Source: Caecitellus pseudoparvulus (Eukaryota; Bigyra: Bicosoecida). Taken from it: DNA of 64,000 nt. Below are positions 30,782-40,354 of this stretch, one piece after another; position 1 is the first letter of the stretch, and each line of letters starts with the position of its first letter. The DNA lies in the NCBI GenBank assembly GCA_965644315.1, contig CBFFRQ010000068.1:992001-1056000 (forward strand), in the 5' to 3' direction. The position numbers and the translations under genes were made by a program. Below the pieces are notes generated by a model, which had not been told where the DNA came from, did not search any database, and saw nothing but the letters and a program-made list of their open reading frames with translations.

Positions 30782-32671
30782 ATGGCAGCAGTGGTCCCTG
30801 CCAAGGGGTGTGGTGGTGGTGGCACTGGTGAGGATGGCGCCAGTGTCACCCGACTGCTGGCGTGTCTCGAGAGGTTGCAGTCTGTGCCAGGCCGCGACAT
30901 CAAGCATGCACGCGCGCTACGAGGGCTGGCTGCAATCGGACACGACATAGCACCTGCTGTGGGTGATGATTCGCAAGATGTCGGCCTGTCCGAGCTGGAG
31001 AGCCTGCTGCGTGATGCAGGGAGTGCATTGTCTACGCTTGCGGGCCTGGACGAGAGCGGACATGCGTGTGCTGCCCTGCAGTACCTGTCCTTCCGGTGCT
31101 TCTGCGCGGTGGACGTGCTGCGGCAGGCGACATCTGGTGTAGACGTGGAAGCGTTGCCGTGTGGGGATGCGGTTTGGGGGCCGATTCTGGAGGCGTGGGA
31201 CAGCGTGCATGACGTATGTGCGGGTGTAGACACGGCCCTTGAGGGTTTGGCGCGGTGGTGGACAGAGCGCCAGGGGCGGGCTGTGTATGAAGCTGGTACC
31301 GTGGGCTGTGTGGTACTTGGAGGCGATGGGGAGGCAGCAGTCGCTGCTGCGCTGGCCTCCATGCGGCAGCAAGCAGAATGGCTGCGTGGTGGTGCAGCAG
31401 GTGGGCTGAAGAGCGAGGCAGCAGCGGCGCACTTGGACTCAGCCGTGACCGCGGTGGAGAAGCTGCGTGCTCTGTTGAAGTGTGGTGTGGGTGTGGGTGG
31501 CGGCAGGTTGAAGGCACTCCCTGGCTTGGACCTGGCCGGAGGCGTGGCGTGCAGGATGAGCAAAGATTGCAGTGTGTACCTTGCTCAAAGCCGAATCATC
31601 CCTGATGCCAAGCCCCAGGCTCTTGAAGTGGAGCACTGGGCAGCGTGTGTCGCCGCAGGTGCTGGGGCGACGAGTCAGAGTGTGTCGGCTGTGATGCGCG
31701 CAGAGGCGTTGCGAGTGGCCAGCGGACTGCCAAAGCTCGCACAGATCCCACTCTCAACGTTTCACTGGAGCATCGCTGTGCTGGGGGTGGGCCGGATGAT
31801 CCAGTGGGTGCGCAAGGCAGCGTGGATGTGCAGGTACAGTGTGAGGCAGGCTGGCCGCTGAGCAAGTTTGTGGAGGATGCAGCGTGGAGCACCGTGGATG
31901 CGAGTGTCAAGCAGCGCGTGGCTGTCAAGGTATTGGGCGTGTGTGCTGTGGCGGAGGCGTGTGGAGTGGAGCTTGGAGACGTGGGTGAAGGGAGCTTTGT
32001 GGTGGAGGGTGTGGGGGGGGGCAGTGTGGGTGATCTGGTGGAGGCACTGGATGGTGGTGAGTGTGGGGTGGTGTTGAGTTCATGTTGTAGAGCGTGGTGT
32101 CAAGAAGAAGTGGGTGGATGTTGTCTGACGTGTTGGGGGCTGTAGCTGGTGCGAGAGAGGGTGGAGCTACAGTTGATGGTTGGCTTGCTGATGCTGTGCG
32201 GCTGTTGCTAGCTGGGCGTCCGGGAAGTTGCATGGCTGCGTACTCCAGTGCCTGTGCGTCATGTAAGCGGGATGTGGCCTGCATGGCGAGCGTGGATGCT
32301 GAGGTGAATGCTTGGATGGAGAGGCAGGGTGTGAAGAAGGAGGTTGCGGGGGAAGAGGATGGTGGTTTCATTGCAGCGTGCAGGGACGGAGGTGTGTCTA
32401 AAGTGCGTGAACTGCTGGCGCTGACCGGATCTCGGGAGGTGGACGTGCACGTTGGGGATGAGGATGGGCCTGAGGCTGGCTTCCGAGCTGCCTGCGAGGA
32501 AGGCCACACCGCTGTGGTGCGTGAGCTGCTGGCTCTGACCGGGCACCGAGAGGTGGACGTGCATGCGAGGTTTAGGGCTGACCACGAGCATTGCTTTCTG
32601 GTCGCCTGTGACGGCGGCCACCTGGCCATCGTGCGCGAGCTGCTGGCTCTGACTGGGCACCGAGAGGTGGA
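30782..32671 (+). CDS. Ankyrin-repeat protein, 5' part (interrupted)
   Basis: Exons 30782-31786, 31840-32056 and 32146-32671 read in phase. Residues 1-335 (MAAVVPAKGCGGGGTGEDG onward) are an Ala/Leu/Gly-rich, largely helical domain that I do not recognise. The second intron (32057-32145, GTGAGT...TGTAG) is well supported; the first is only 53 nt as drawn and may instead start a few bases earlier. From 32365 three 38-residue ankyrin-type units follow (VRELLALTGSREVDVH type). The third unit stops abruptly after REV at 32671, where unrelated sequence begins. If that sequence is not spliced out, the frame continues for about 80 unrelated residues to a stop at 32912. The 3' half resumes at 35359. 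Confidence 0.65.
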
Positions 32672-35358
32672 AAATACTCTGGCCCTCCGGGCCATGCCTG
32701 CGGCATGCGAGACGCTGTCTACCGTCCCCATGCCCTGCACTGTGCGCTGGCTGTGGCCTTGGGCCTCCGGCCGGCCAACCTGCCCCACATGGACTTCCAG
32801 CCAAGGCGACCTGTGGACGCCCATCTGCAATGCATTGCCAGTGCTCCACACAGGGACTTCGCATTCACGCTCTCTGTGCCGCACTGGGCGCTGCGGCAAC
32901 GGACATCGCTGATGTGCCCGCCCAGGCCAGCGGACATCAATGGAACCTTCCACAGCAAGCACCACACCAGCCCTCCGCGCAGTGCCTCAGCCACCTCAGG
33001 CCCATGCACGACATGCACTGCCCTTCCCATGTGCTGAAGCGTCGTGCACGTCTTGCCTGAGGCGCGCCTGCCTCGGCACTACCGTGGTCGCGCGCAGTGG
33101 AAGGCGCGACACCCAGTGCGAGTGGTGCGGCCACAAGCGCCAAGCCCTACACGAGTGGCCTCAGCAGCCGCGACCGCCACATGGCACACCGGACATGCAC
33201 GAAAGCTGCCAACTGCAGGCATGGGGCCCTGGGACCGCCACAGCGATCATGCTGGGCCCATGCCCTGCACTGTGCCCTGGCAGCGGCCTTGGGCCTCCGA
33301 CCGGCCAACCTGCCCCACATGGACTTCCAGCCAAGGCGACCTGTGGACGCCCATCTGCAATGCATTGCCAGTGCTCCACACAGGGACTTCGCATTCACGC
33401 TCTCTGTGCCGCACTGGGCGCTGCGGCAACGGACATCGCTGATGTGCCCGCCCAGGCCAGCGGACATCAATGGAACCTTCCACTGCAAGCACCACACCAG
33501 CCCCTCGCGCAGTGCCTCAGCCACCACAGGCCCATGCACGACATGTACTGCCCTTCCCATGTGCTGAAGCGTCGTGCACGTCTTGCCTGAGGCGCGACTG
33601 CCTCGGCACTACCGTGGTCGCGCGCAGTGGAAGGCGCGACACCCAGTGCGAGTGATGCGGCCACAAGCGCCAAGCCCTACACGAGTGGCCTCAGCAGCTG
33701 CGACCGCCACATGGCACACCGGACATGCACGAAAGCTGCCAACTGCAGGCATGGGGCCCTGGGACCGCCACAGCGATCATGCTGGGCACGGCACCCACAA
33801 TGACTCGGCCATGGCCCGGAGAGCCGCTGCGCCAAGCACGCCGTAGGCAGGCCCACACCCGGACATTCTGTCACGTGTGCACTGCCTGGCCCATGCAACA
33901 GTACCTGTGCACAGGGTGTAGCAGCTTAGCCCTGTGTCATGCTGCACCAACGGCATTAGTGCTCAGACCGACGCCCGTGTGTGTGAGGTGCAAGGCCGGG
34001 TCGGAGAGTCGGTGGAGATCGGGGACGGCGGTGCCAGCAGGCGCCCGCGCACGCAGGAGGGTACAGGTGTGGCACAGTGCAGCAGTGTGGCGAGGCAGCT
34101 GTGTGTACCTGCTGCACATGGCTTTGGTGTCGCTCGTTCCAACTTCGTTGGCTTCGGCCAGCTGCGGATACGGGCACCCTGGTGCTCTTGCTGGAGGCAT
34201 GAGCAGCCGATGCACGCCCTCTGCACATGCCTAGGCCCAGCATGAACCACAATGCATGTTCTACGACGGCTGGGCTGCTGTTCTGGAGCAAGTGCACTGC
34301 CGCCGGCCTCTGCCGCCGCGCGCTGCTGCTTGCGCAGCGCGCGCGCGGCGAGACCGGCGGCGGCAACTCGGACAACTGCACGCTCTGCAATGAGTACAGT
34401 CCAGGCACATGTACTGGATGTGTCTGCGGCCCAGCAGGTAGCCTCAGCTGGGCGGCCTCCCGCTGCCGAGCAAGCACTTGCTTGTCCAGCAAGGCCTCGC
34501 CCTGGACCGGTCAGCACTCCCTGCACCACAAATCCCTTCGCCTTGGCACTGGGGCAGGCACCCGACTTGCATATGGCTCTGTGGCACGAGCCATTGGAGC
34601 TCTCCTGCTTACACAAGCACGGAGCTGCCGTGCGAGACGCCAGCCATGCACCAGACCAGCGCAAGGCTCAGCACTGCGGCACTTCCCTGAGCCACGGCAA
34701 GCGATTCTGCGCCAAGCAGAGCAAACTTCCCTGCCATATGCCGTACCAATGCCCTGACACACTGTGCCAGTGCGCCAGGGTGCTCAGGTGGCCTGGCACA
34801 GGCCTGCCGAGGACAGCGCCCAGCCAACACGCCTATGCAGCAAAACCTGCACAGGCCACCGGCACAGAACTGGCCACAGCGCAGCAGGCAGTAGGCCGAG
34901 CATGCAGTATTGTACCCATAGGCCAGGCGCATAGCATTTACAATGCCGTTGGTCCACAGCCCTGCCCTGTGGACTTGCGCGTGGAAGGGGCACAGTTTGG
35001 CACCGAAAACAAGTGTGCGCACGCCCTGCCACGCAGCGCACGCGCCCCGCCCTGCACGCACCATTGCATTGTATGTGCACTTTGTAGGTCCTTGTGTGGG
35101 GCACCTCGGAAGGTGCGCGCGTGTCCTGGTGCGTGAGATTGAAAACTCGTGGAATTTCAATTTCCGGACTGGTTAGTGCGCCCTGCACCTGGAATATGCA
35201 CTGCACGCTCTGCAAAACACGTGCAACTACCATGTTGCATATGTACGCAGGTAGTGGGTGCGATTGCGTTGCCACGGGCCTTCTAGGGGCTTAGTTGGAC
35301 TTCTTGCGTGAGCGGCCCCCTTCCCCCACACCCCCTGAACCTAACGGTAGACAGCGAA
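32672..35358. mobile_element. 2.69-kb insertion splitting the ankyrin array (element or giant intron, type unknown)
   Basis: The same order of three ankyrin units occurs uninterrupted at about 36060-36360, where GAGGTGGA runs straight into CGTGCATGCC. Here the two halves of that junction are separated by 2,687 bp, so the extra sequence is an insertion relative to the internal copy. It lacks ankyrin units, has no terminal inverted repeats that I can find, and no target-site duplication longer than one A. It could also be spliced: GAG|GTGGAA at the left and CTAACGGTAG|ACAGCG at the right would rejoin the frame with VD changed to TAN. It contains a 530-bp tandem duplication and Cys/His-rich open frames but no recognisable transposase. 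Labelled mobile element only as the best fit. Confidence 0.5.
32727..33786. repeat. 530-bp tandem duplication
   Basis: Two adjacent copies (about 32727-33256 and 33257-33786) share nearly every base at a constant 530-bp offset: for example GGGCCTCCG at 32761 and 33291, and CAGCGATCATGCTGGGC at 33241 and 33771. Only scattered substitutions differ, so the duplication is recent. It lies wholly inside the insertion. Confidence 0.9.
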
Positions 35359-36859
35359 CGTGCATGCCGCACACCAGGGCTGGCCTGAGGCTGGCTTCCG
35401 ACAAGCCTGTCAGAATGGACACGACGACGTGGTGCGCGAGCTGCTGGCGCTGACCGGATCTCGGGAGGTGGACGTGCACGTTGGGGATGAGGATGGGCCT
35501 GAGGCTGGCTTCCGAGCTGCCTGCTTGTATGGGCACGTCGGTGTGGTGCGTGAGCTGCTGGCTCTGACCGGATCTCGGGAGGTGGACGTGCACGTTGGGG
35601 ATGAGGATGGGCCTGAGGCTAGCTTCCGAGCTGCCTGCTTGTATGGGCACGTCGGTGTGGTGCGTGAGCTGCTGGCTCTGACCGGATCTCGGGAGGTGGA
35701 CGTGCACGTTGGGGATGAGGATGGGCCTGAGGCTGGCTTCCGACAAGCCTGTCAGAATGGACACGACGACGTGGTGCGCGAGCTGCTGGCGCTGACCGGA
35801 TCTCGGGAGGTGGACGTGCACGTTGTGGATGGGCGTGGGCCTGAGGCTGGCTTCCGACGTGCCTGCTTGTATGGGCACGTCGGTGTGGTGCGTGAGCTGC
35901 TGGCTCTGACTGGGCACCGAGAGGTGGACGTGCATGCTGGGCCTGAGGATGTTCCTGAGTTCGGCTTTCTGGTCGCCTGTGAGAATGGACACGACGACGT
36001 GGTGCGCGAGCTGCTGGCGCTGACCGGATCTCGGGAGGTGGACGTGCACGTTGGAGATGATGATGGGCCTGAGGCTGGCTTCCGAACTGCCTGCGAGGAA
36101 GGCCACACTGCTGTGGTGCGTGAGCTGCTGGCGCTGACCGGGCACCGAGAGGTGGACGTGCATGCGAGGTTCAGGGCTGACAATGAGCATTGCTTTCTGG
36201 CCGCCTGTTACGGCGGCCACCTGGCCATCGTGCGCGAGCTGCTGGCTCTGACTGGGCACCGAGAGGTGGACGTGCATGCCGCACACCAGGGCTGGCCTGA
36301 GGCTGGCTTCCGACAAGCCTGTCAGAATGGACACGACGACGTGGTGCGCGAGCTGCTGGCGCTGACCGGATCTCGGGAGGTGGACGTGCACGTTGGGGAT
36401 GGGCGTGGGCCTGAGGCTGGCTTCCGAGCTGCCTGCTTGTATGGGCACGTCGGTGTGGTGCGTGAGCTGCTGGCTCTGACTGGGCACCGAGAGGTGGACG
36501 TGCACGTTGGGGATGGGCGTGTGCCTGAGGCTGGCTTCATCGCTGCCTGCCAAAAAGGACACTTGGAGGTGGTGCGTGAGCTGCTGGCTCTGACTGGGCA
36601 CCGAGAGGTGGACGTGCATGCTGGGCCTAAGGATTGGCCTGATTTCGGCTTTCAAGTGGCCTGTAGGGTCAGGCACCCCGATGTGGTGCGCGAGCTACTG
36701 GCCCTGACTGGCCGTCGCGCCGTTCCTTTGCGGACGAGGCTGCGAGCAGGAAAAATGGCCGCGCGAGCAGCCAAGAGTGCAGTGTGGGATGGGACTAGCA
36801 CTCGCCGTGGCAGAAAGGCCCTGTTGCTGTTAAGGACATTGCACCATGGGCAAGTGTGA
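35359..36859 (+). CDS. Ankyrin-repeat protein, 3' part
   Basis: Continuation of the gene that starts at 30782. Twelve further 38-residue units run from 35359 to about 36720, each of the form GF-x2-AC-x2-GH-x2-VVRELLALTG-x-REVDVH. The last is degenerate (TGRRAVPLRTRLRAGKM), followed by a short basic tail (ARAAKSAVWDGTSTRRGRK) and a stop at 36857. No start codon of its own is convincing: the frame begins inside a repeat, just after the stop TAG of the insertion. It is therefore the 3' exon of the upstream gene, or the severed half of a gene broken by the insertion. Ankyrin arrays bind protein partners; no partner can be named. Confidence 0.7.
35380..36720 (+). repeat. 114-bp tandem coding repeat (38-residue ankyrin-type units)
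   Basis: Twelve units of 114 bp in direct orientation, some identical over a whole unit (35,470-35,700). Three more units are at 32365-32671 before the insertion. Differences cluster at the residues before and after AC and GH (EEGHTA, LYGHVG, QNGHDD, GGHLA, QKGHLE), while VVRELLALTG is almost invariant. The unit is five residues longer than the canonical 33-residue ankyrin repeat. Confidence 0.9.
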
Positions 36860-36981
36860 GTCCCGGGTCTTCAGAAAGAGCACAACCTGTGTGCGGGTTG
36901 AGACCCCACCGCTTGCCCGCAAATGCCCAGGCGGCTGGTGCAGGGAAAGAGTTGCGCAGCGGCTCTTTGTCGCCCTCTTTC

Positions 36982-38994
36982 ATGCAAGATGGACGTTTCA
37001 CGATTTGGATTCATCTTTTCTTTGTGCTTCTATTGTCTTCAGTAGGGCGCACGCTGTTACGTTTACTTTATAGCAAAGCAAGCAAATACAAGCCCACAGG
37101 ATACACTCTTCTTGAGTACCACGCTGCTCGACTTCACTTGTCTCAGAAGTACCACTCAACTCCACTTGCCTCAAGTGTCCGGCTCTGTGGCGTGTCTCTC
37201 AACTGGCACCAGATCTGCAGCACGACTTCCTCTTCAGCAGTGGGCCAGCCAGCCTCACATGTCAGCGGTTCCGCCGGGCCAAGCCAGTCAATGATCACAA
37301 CGGAGGAACTGCCTAAATCTATGCGATCATTTGCACTTCGTCATGGGGAGCTGCTGTCCATGGCGTGCATGCCAGCCTTGCTGTGGCTGAGCGCGTGGGT
37401 AACTTTCTGCGGGCTCAACGCAGCCGAAACGCAGCGGCAGGGACTCGAAAACCACAGTGCAGCGACACGCGGCGTGCTGGCTCCATTGCTGAATGGGGTT
37501 TCTGGTATGGACTGCTTAGTTTTGCTTTGGGGGGGACTCGTTGGCGCGAGACTCCGGAAGCTGCTATTCGACGAGAAATCTCAGGAAGAGAGAAGAGCAA
37601 ACCCTCAGCTGCTAGCTTCAGCGGCAAGCCGGGGCTCAAGAGCACTTCAAGGTCAAGATTTTCGTGAAATTGTCTGGCTAGGTGTGCTTCTGCTTGGCAT
37701 GACGCTGCTACAGGCTGCGGTGCAAAGTGTGACTGCCGACACACATGCTCCCAGCGATGACCTCCAAGCTGCTGTTGCTGATGCCGGGGCGCTTCATCCT
37801 GTCCAGTGCTCCCTTGATCACGCACCAGACATGGTGTCGGCCTTAGTTGGCGGCAAGCGTGCCTTCCGAAAGCAGTGCAATCCGATCGGCCTCAGATGCT
37901 TGCTGGTTGCAGCTGTGGTCGTTGCTACTTGTGCAGCGGCAGGCCTCAGCACTTCGTGGCTTCCACGAATCAACCCACTGCCCTCGCACACACCATGGGT
38001 CCTCTCTGGTACATTGGCCTTTGCTGCTTTGGTCGCCTTGTTGGTGGGAGGCCCACGTGCCCCCAAGTTGCTGGACCGCACAGTGGACATGAATCTTGGG
38101 CAGCTGAGCCAGCAGTACTTTGCCTTCTGGACTCTCGATGTTTGGGTGCATGGCGCGCTCTTCACCACAGGGCTTGTAAGTGGCCTTCTGAATGCTTGGA
38201 TTACGCTCAGAGTGGCTTTGTCTTCGGCTCGTAGCGTGATCGGTGCTGTATCGCTGCTGTGTGCCGCATGCGCGCTTGCCTGCTTTCCCCACGGGCCGAC
38301 TTCCCTTCTCCTACACGCAAGGTTTGGCCTGCCGTACCAAACCAGCATGATCACTTTCAGGGTATTGTTGGGATGTGCTGCCGCACAGAGTTCAGTCTTG
38401 GTCATGCACTGCATTAGGGTTCTGGCCAACGCACGCCCAGGTCTCACTCTTTGCGGTGGACTTGTCTTGCCAGGGGATGTTCTGACCATCTCCGCCATGC
38501 CTTGGGCGCTCATGATGCAAGTCGCGTGTGCAGCGTGCCCTGACTGGTTGCCAAGGGCGCCCGTTTCCCTCCTGGTGCTCAGCTGCACTCTCGCCCACAG
38601 CACACTGGCAAGTGCTCTGGCAGGATACATTCAGGAGGCAACAGGGCTACGCCACAAACAGCCTGTGATGCTCACAATACGCCAAATTGGAGAATGGCCT
38701 TCAGTCAATCTTGACGTGAGTGGTGCGGTAAGCCACTCCGTTGGAGGGAGCGACAGCTCGCCATCCACCAGCTCGGACGAAAGCGAAGACGAGACTACCG
38801 GACAAGCAGGCCACTGGCGCCGAAGGCGGCCAACGGGAACACAACGAAGCGCCAGCCCCATCACTCAGCACCTTGGTGCCCTCATGCAGCTCGCAGATGA
38901 AGACAGTATTTGGGCGCAGTCTGATGAGGATGCACAGGCCTGGGTAGCACAGCAAGTGGAGCAGCTGCTGCCTGGTGATGGGCATGGTGTCTAG
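36982..38994 (+). CDS. Multipass membrane protein of unknown function
   Basis: A 670-residue protein without a family I recognise. The start is the first in-frame ATG (MQDGRFTIWIHLFFVLLL). Hydrophobic segments, perhaps eight to ten, are spread over residues 8-590, for example IWIHLFFVLLLSSVG, EIVWLGVLLLGMTLLQAAV, CLLVAAVVVATCAAAGL and LSGTLAFAALVALLVGG. The C-terminal 110 residues are soluble, with an acidic Ser run (GGSDSSPSTSSDESEDETTG), a basic WRRRRPTGTQR and an acidic helix. The base composition is less GC-rich than in neighbouring genes. It lies 122 bp downstream of the ankyrin gene in the same direction, and its stop is 23 bp from the convergent reductase gene. Confidence 0.65.
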   Translation: MQDGRFTIWIHLFFVLLLSSVGRTLLRLLYSKASKYKPTGYTLLEYHAARLHLSQKYHSTPLASSVRLCGVSLNWHQICSTTSSSAVGQPASHVSGSAGPSQSMITTEELPKSMRSFALRHGELLSMACMPALLWLSAWVTFCGLNAAETQRQGLENHSAATRGVLAPLLNGVSGMDCLVLLWGGLVGARLRKLLFDEKSQEERRANPQLLASAASRGSRALQGQDFREIVWLGVLLLGMTLLQAAVQSVTADTHAPSDDLQAAVADAGALHPVQCSLDHAPDMVSALVGGKRAFRKQCNPIGLRCLLVAAVVVATCAAAGLSTSWLPRINPLPSHTPWVLSGTLAFAALVALLVGGPRAPKLLDRTVDMNLGQLSQQYFAFWTLDVWVHGALFTTGLVSGLLNAWITLRVALSSARSVIGAVSLLCAACALACFPHGPTSLLLHARFGLPYQTSMITFRVLLGCAAAQSSVLVMHCIRVLANARPGLTLCGGLVLPGDVLTISAMPWALMMQVACAACPDWLPRAPVSLLVLSCTLAHSTLASALAGYIQEATGLRHKQPVMLTIRQIGEWPSVNLDVSGAVSHSVGGSDSSPSTSSDESEDETTGQAGHWRRRRPTGTQRSASPITQHLGALMQLADEDSIWAQSDEDAQAWVAQQVEQLLPGDGHGV

Positions 38995-39017
38995 CCACAG
39001 CCATGACCATTCACTGC

Positions 39018-39824
39018 TCACCAGAGGAACGGGATGACTCCCTTGCGGTGTTTCGGGTAGTCTTCAAACTTGCTTTGCATGTTGCGGTGGTGAGCTGCCC
39101 CTCGAGGGGCAATGTTGCAGAAGGTGAACGCTGCGAAAGCCAGCGCAACGAGAGACCCGCTGGCCAGTGCAAACCCAGCCCACTCCAAGATTTCCCCGAA
39201 GAAGTTCGCACCCGTGACAAACTCGAAAGCCCCGCCACGCGGGATGTAGTACCGCACGCCTGGCTTGTACTCGGGATTGGCTGGTGTGCGCAGGGAGCGT
39301 AGCACGGAGTCAGCGTGCAGGTTGATGGCCATGCCAGCCAGGAAGAGGGTCACCCCGAGCACGAAGCGGGGCGAAGCGTGTGCGTCAGCTGGGAAGTTAT
39401 CAAATAGCACCAAGTACCGGCACTGCATGTAGCCATTGTAGGAGCAAAATGCAGTGGCCATGAGGAAGGGCGTCAGCCGTGTCTCTGAGCCAGCCTTGAT
39501 CTGCCAGGGGTACACCAGCGCACGGTTTGTGTAGTGCAGGGTGAACAGGGCGAGGAGCACCCAACCTGCCACACTGCTTTGCTGGCTAAACTCTGCGCTT
39601 GCCTTGGTGTACAGGGCATGAACAGCAAAGAGGAAGCACGGCAGCTCCTGGATGCACCAAGCCCACTGTGCATCGAGACCAGGACCCCACCAAGGACTTG
39701 CGCTGGCGCTGTAGCGGCCGTACGGCGCGTTTACCTGCACGACGGCAAGGAAGAAGAAAGCAAGGCCTCCTGCTGCAATCATGCTCCACGCCATGACTTC
39801 GAAGAGCTCCTTGGACTCCTCCAT
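39018..39824 (-). CDS. SRD5A: Steroid 5-alpha-reductase family enzyme
   Basis: A 268-residue membrane enzyme, close to the 259 residues of SRD5A1. The signature C-terminus is present: FEFVTGANFFGEILEWAGFA, then APRGAAHHRNMQSKFEDYPK and RKGVIPF, which binds NADPH. Earlier helices include LFTLHYTNRALVYPWQI and INLHADSVLRSLR. The family reduces the 4,5 double bond of 3-oxo-steroids or, in related members, polyprenol or enoyl-CoA substrates; the KFEDYPK ending favours the SRD5A1/2 branch. The reaction probably takes place in the ER membrane. Start is the first in-frame ATG (MEESKELFEVM). No intron is needed. Confidence 0.9.
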   Translation of the reverse strand: MEESKELFEVMAWSMIAAGGLAFFFLAVVQVNAPYGRYSASASPWWGPGLDAQWAWCIQELPCFLFAVHALYTKASAEFSQQSSVAGWVLLALFTLHYTNRALVYPWQIKAGSETRLTPFLMATAFCSYNGYMQCRYLVLFDNFPADAHASPRFVLGVTLFLAGMAINLHADSVLRSLRTPANPEYKPGVRYYIPRGGAFEFVTGANFFGEILEWAGFALASGSLVALAFAAFTFCNIAPRGAAHHRNMQSKFEDYPKHRKGVIPFLW

Positions 39825-40354
39825 GACTCGCCAGACAACCGCTACGTCAGCCACCAGTTTCCGCACCTGCTCCTGTCGCTTGCAGCGGCTGGCACGCGCA
39901 GGGCAGTGTCCAGGAACCTAGCTTAGACAGGTGAAGCAATTGCGAACTTGTGGCAGTTCACAAAGTGCGAGGAGACTTGCACATCAAAACAGAGATCGCG
40001 AAGGAATTCTCCGACTTTCCACGTACAAGATCGGTTCCTTTCGTGGTGCCCCCCATGTGAGGCTTGCCCCTGGATGTTGCGGTGGCGCGGGTGGACGTGA
40101 TCATGGCAAGTGGGAGAGGGAAAAAGAGCCGCTTGGCAATGCGAGGGCAAGCTGCTCTTCACTCTTCAGGTATGAGTCGCAAAGTCGGCGAAACGACGAT
40201 CACGAGTAGTGTTTGGTAAAGCACCTTGATCACTCACCCTTCTCACAGCACTGGGCAGTGATGCTGCTGCGATCCAAGTGAGCGGTGCCTTGTCGAAACG
40301 CCCGTGCAACGCTCGTCCCATCCTCCGACCGGCCACGGCTCACAGGACCACTTG
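39825..40354. promoter_or_regulatory. Divergent promoter gap (reductase / RNF32)
   Basis: A 530-bp gap between divergent genes. No gene or repeat is evident. The 5' UTR of the RNF32-like gene probably includes the upstream in-frame codons from about 40304, which carry no ATG before 40355. Confidence 0.35.

Noticed and set aside
32672-32912. Ankyrin frame running on into the insertion to the stop at 32912
   Set aside because: The approximately 80 residues added are unrelated to the repeats and are simply read-through of inserted DNA; they may occur only if the insert is not spliced.
34252-35136. 294-residue Cys/Ala-rich plus-strand open frame in the insertion
   Set aside because: No recognisable domain, competing open frames in other phases, and no conserved start context. 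Described only as part of the insertion.
35291-36676. 461-residue minus-strand open frame with repeated HVHLSVPSQSQQL
   Set aside because: It is the exact antisense of the ankyrin repeats; the repeat unit simply has no stop on that strand. The plus frame has the ankyrin pattern and family logic.
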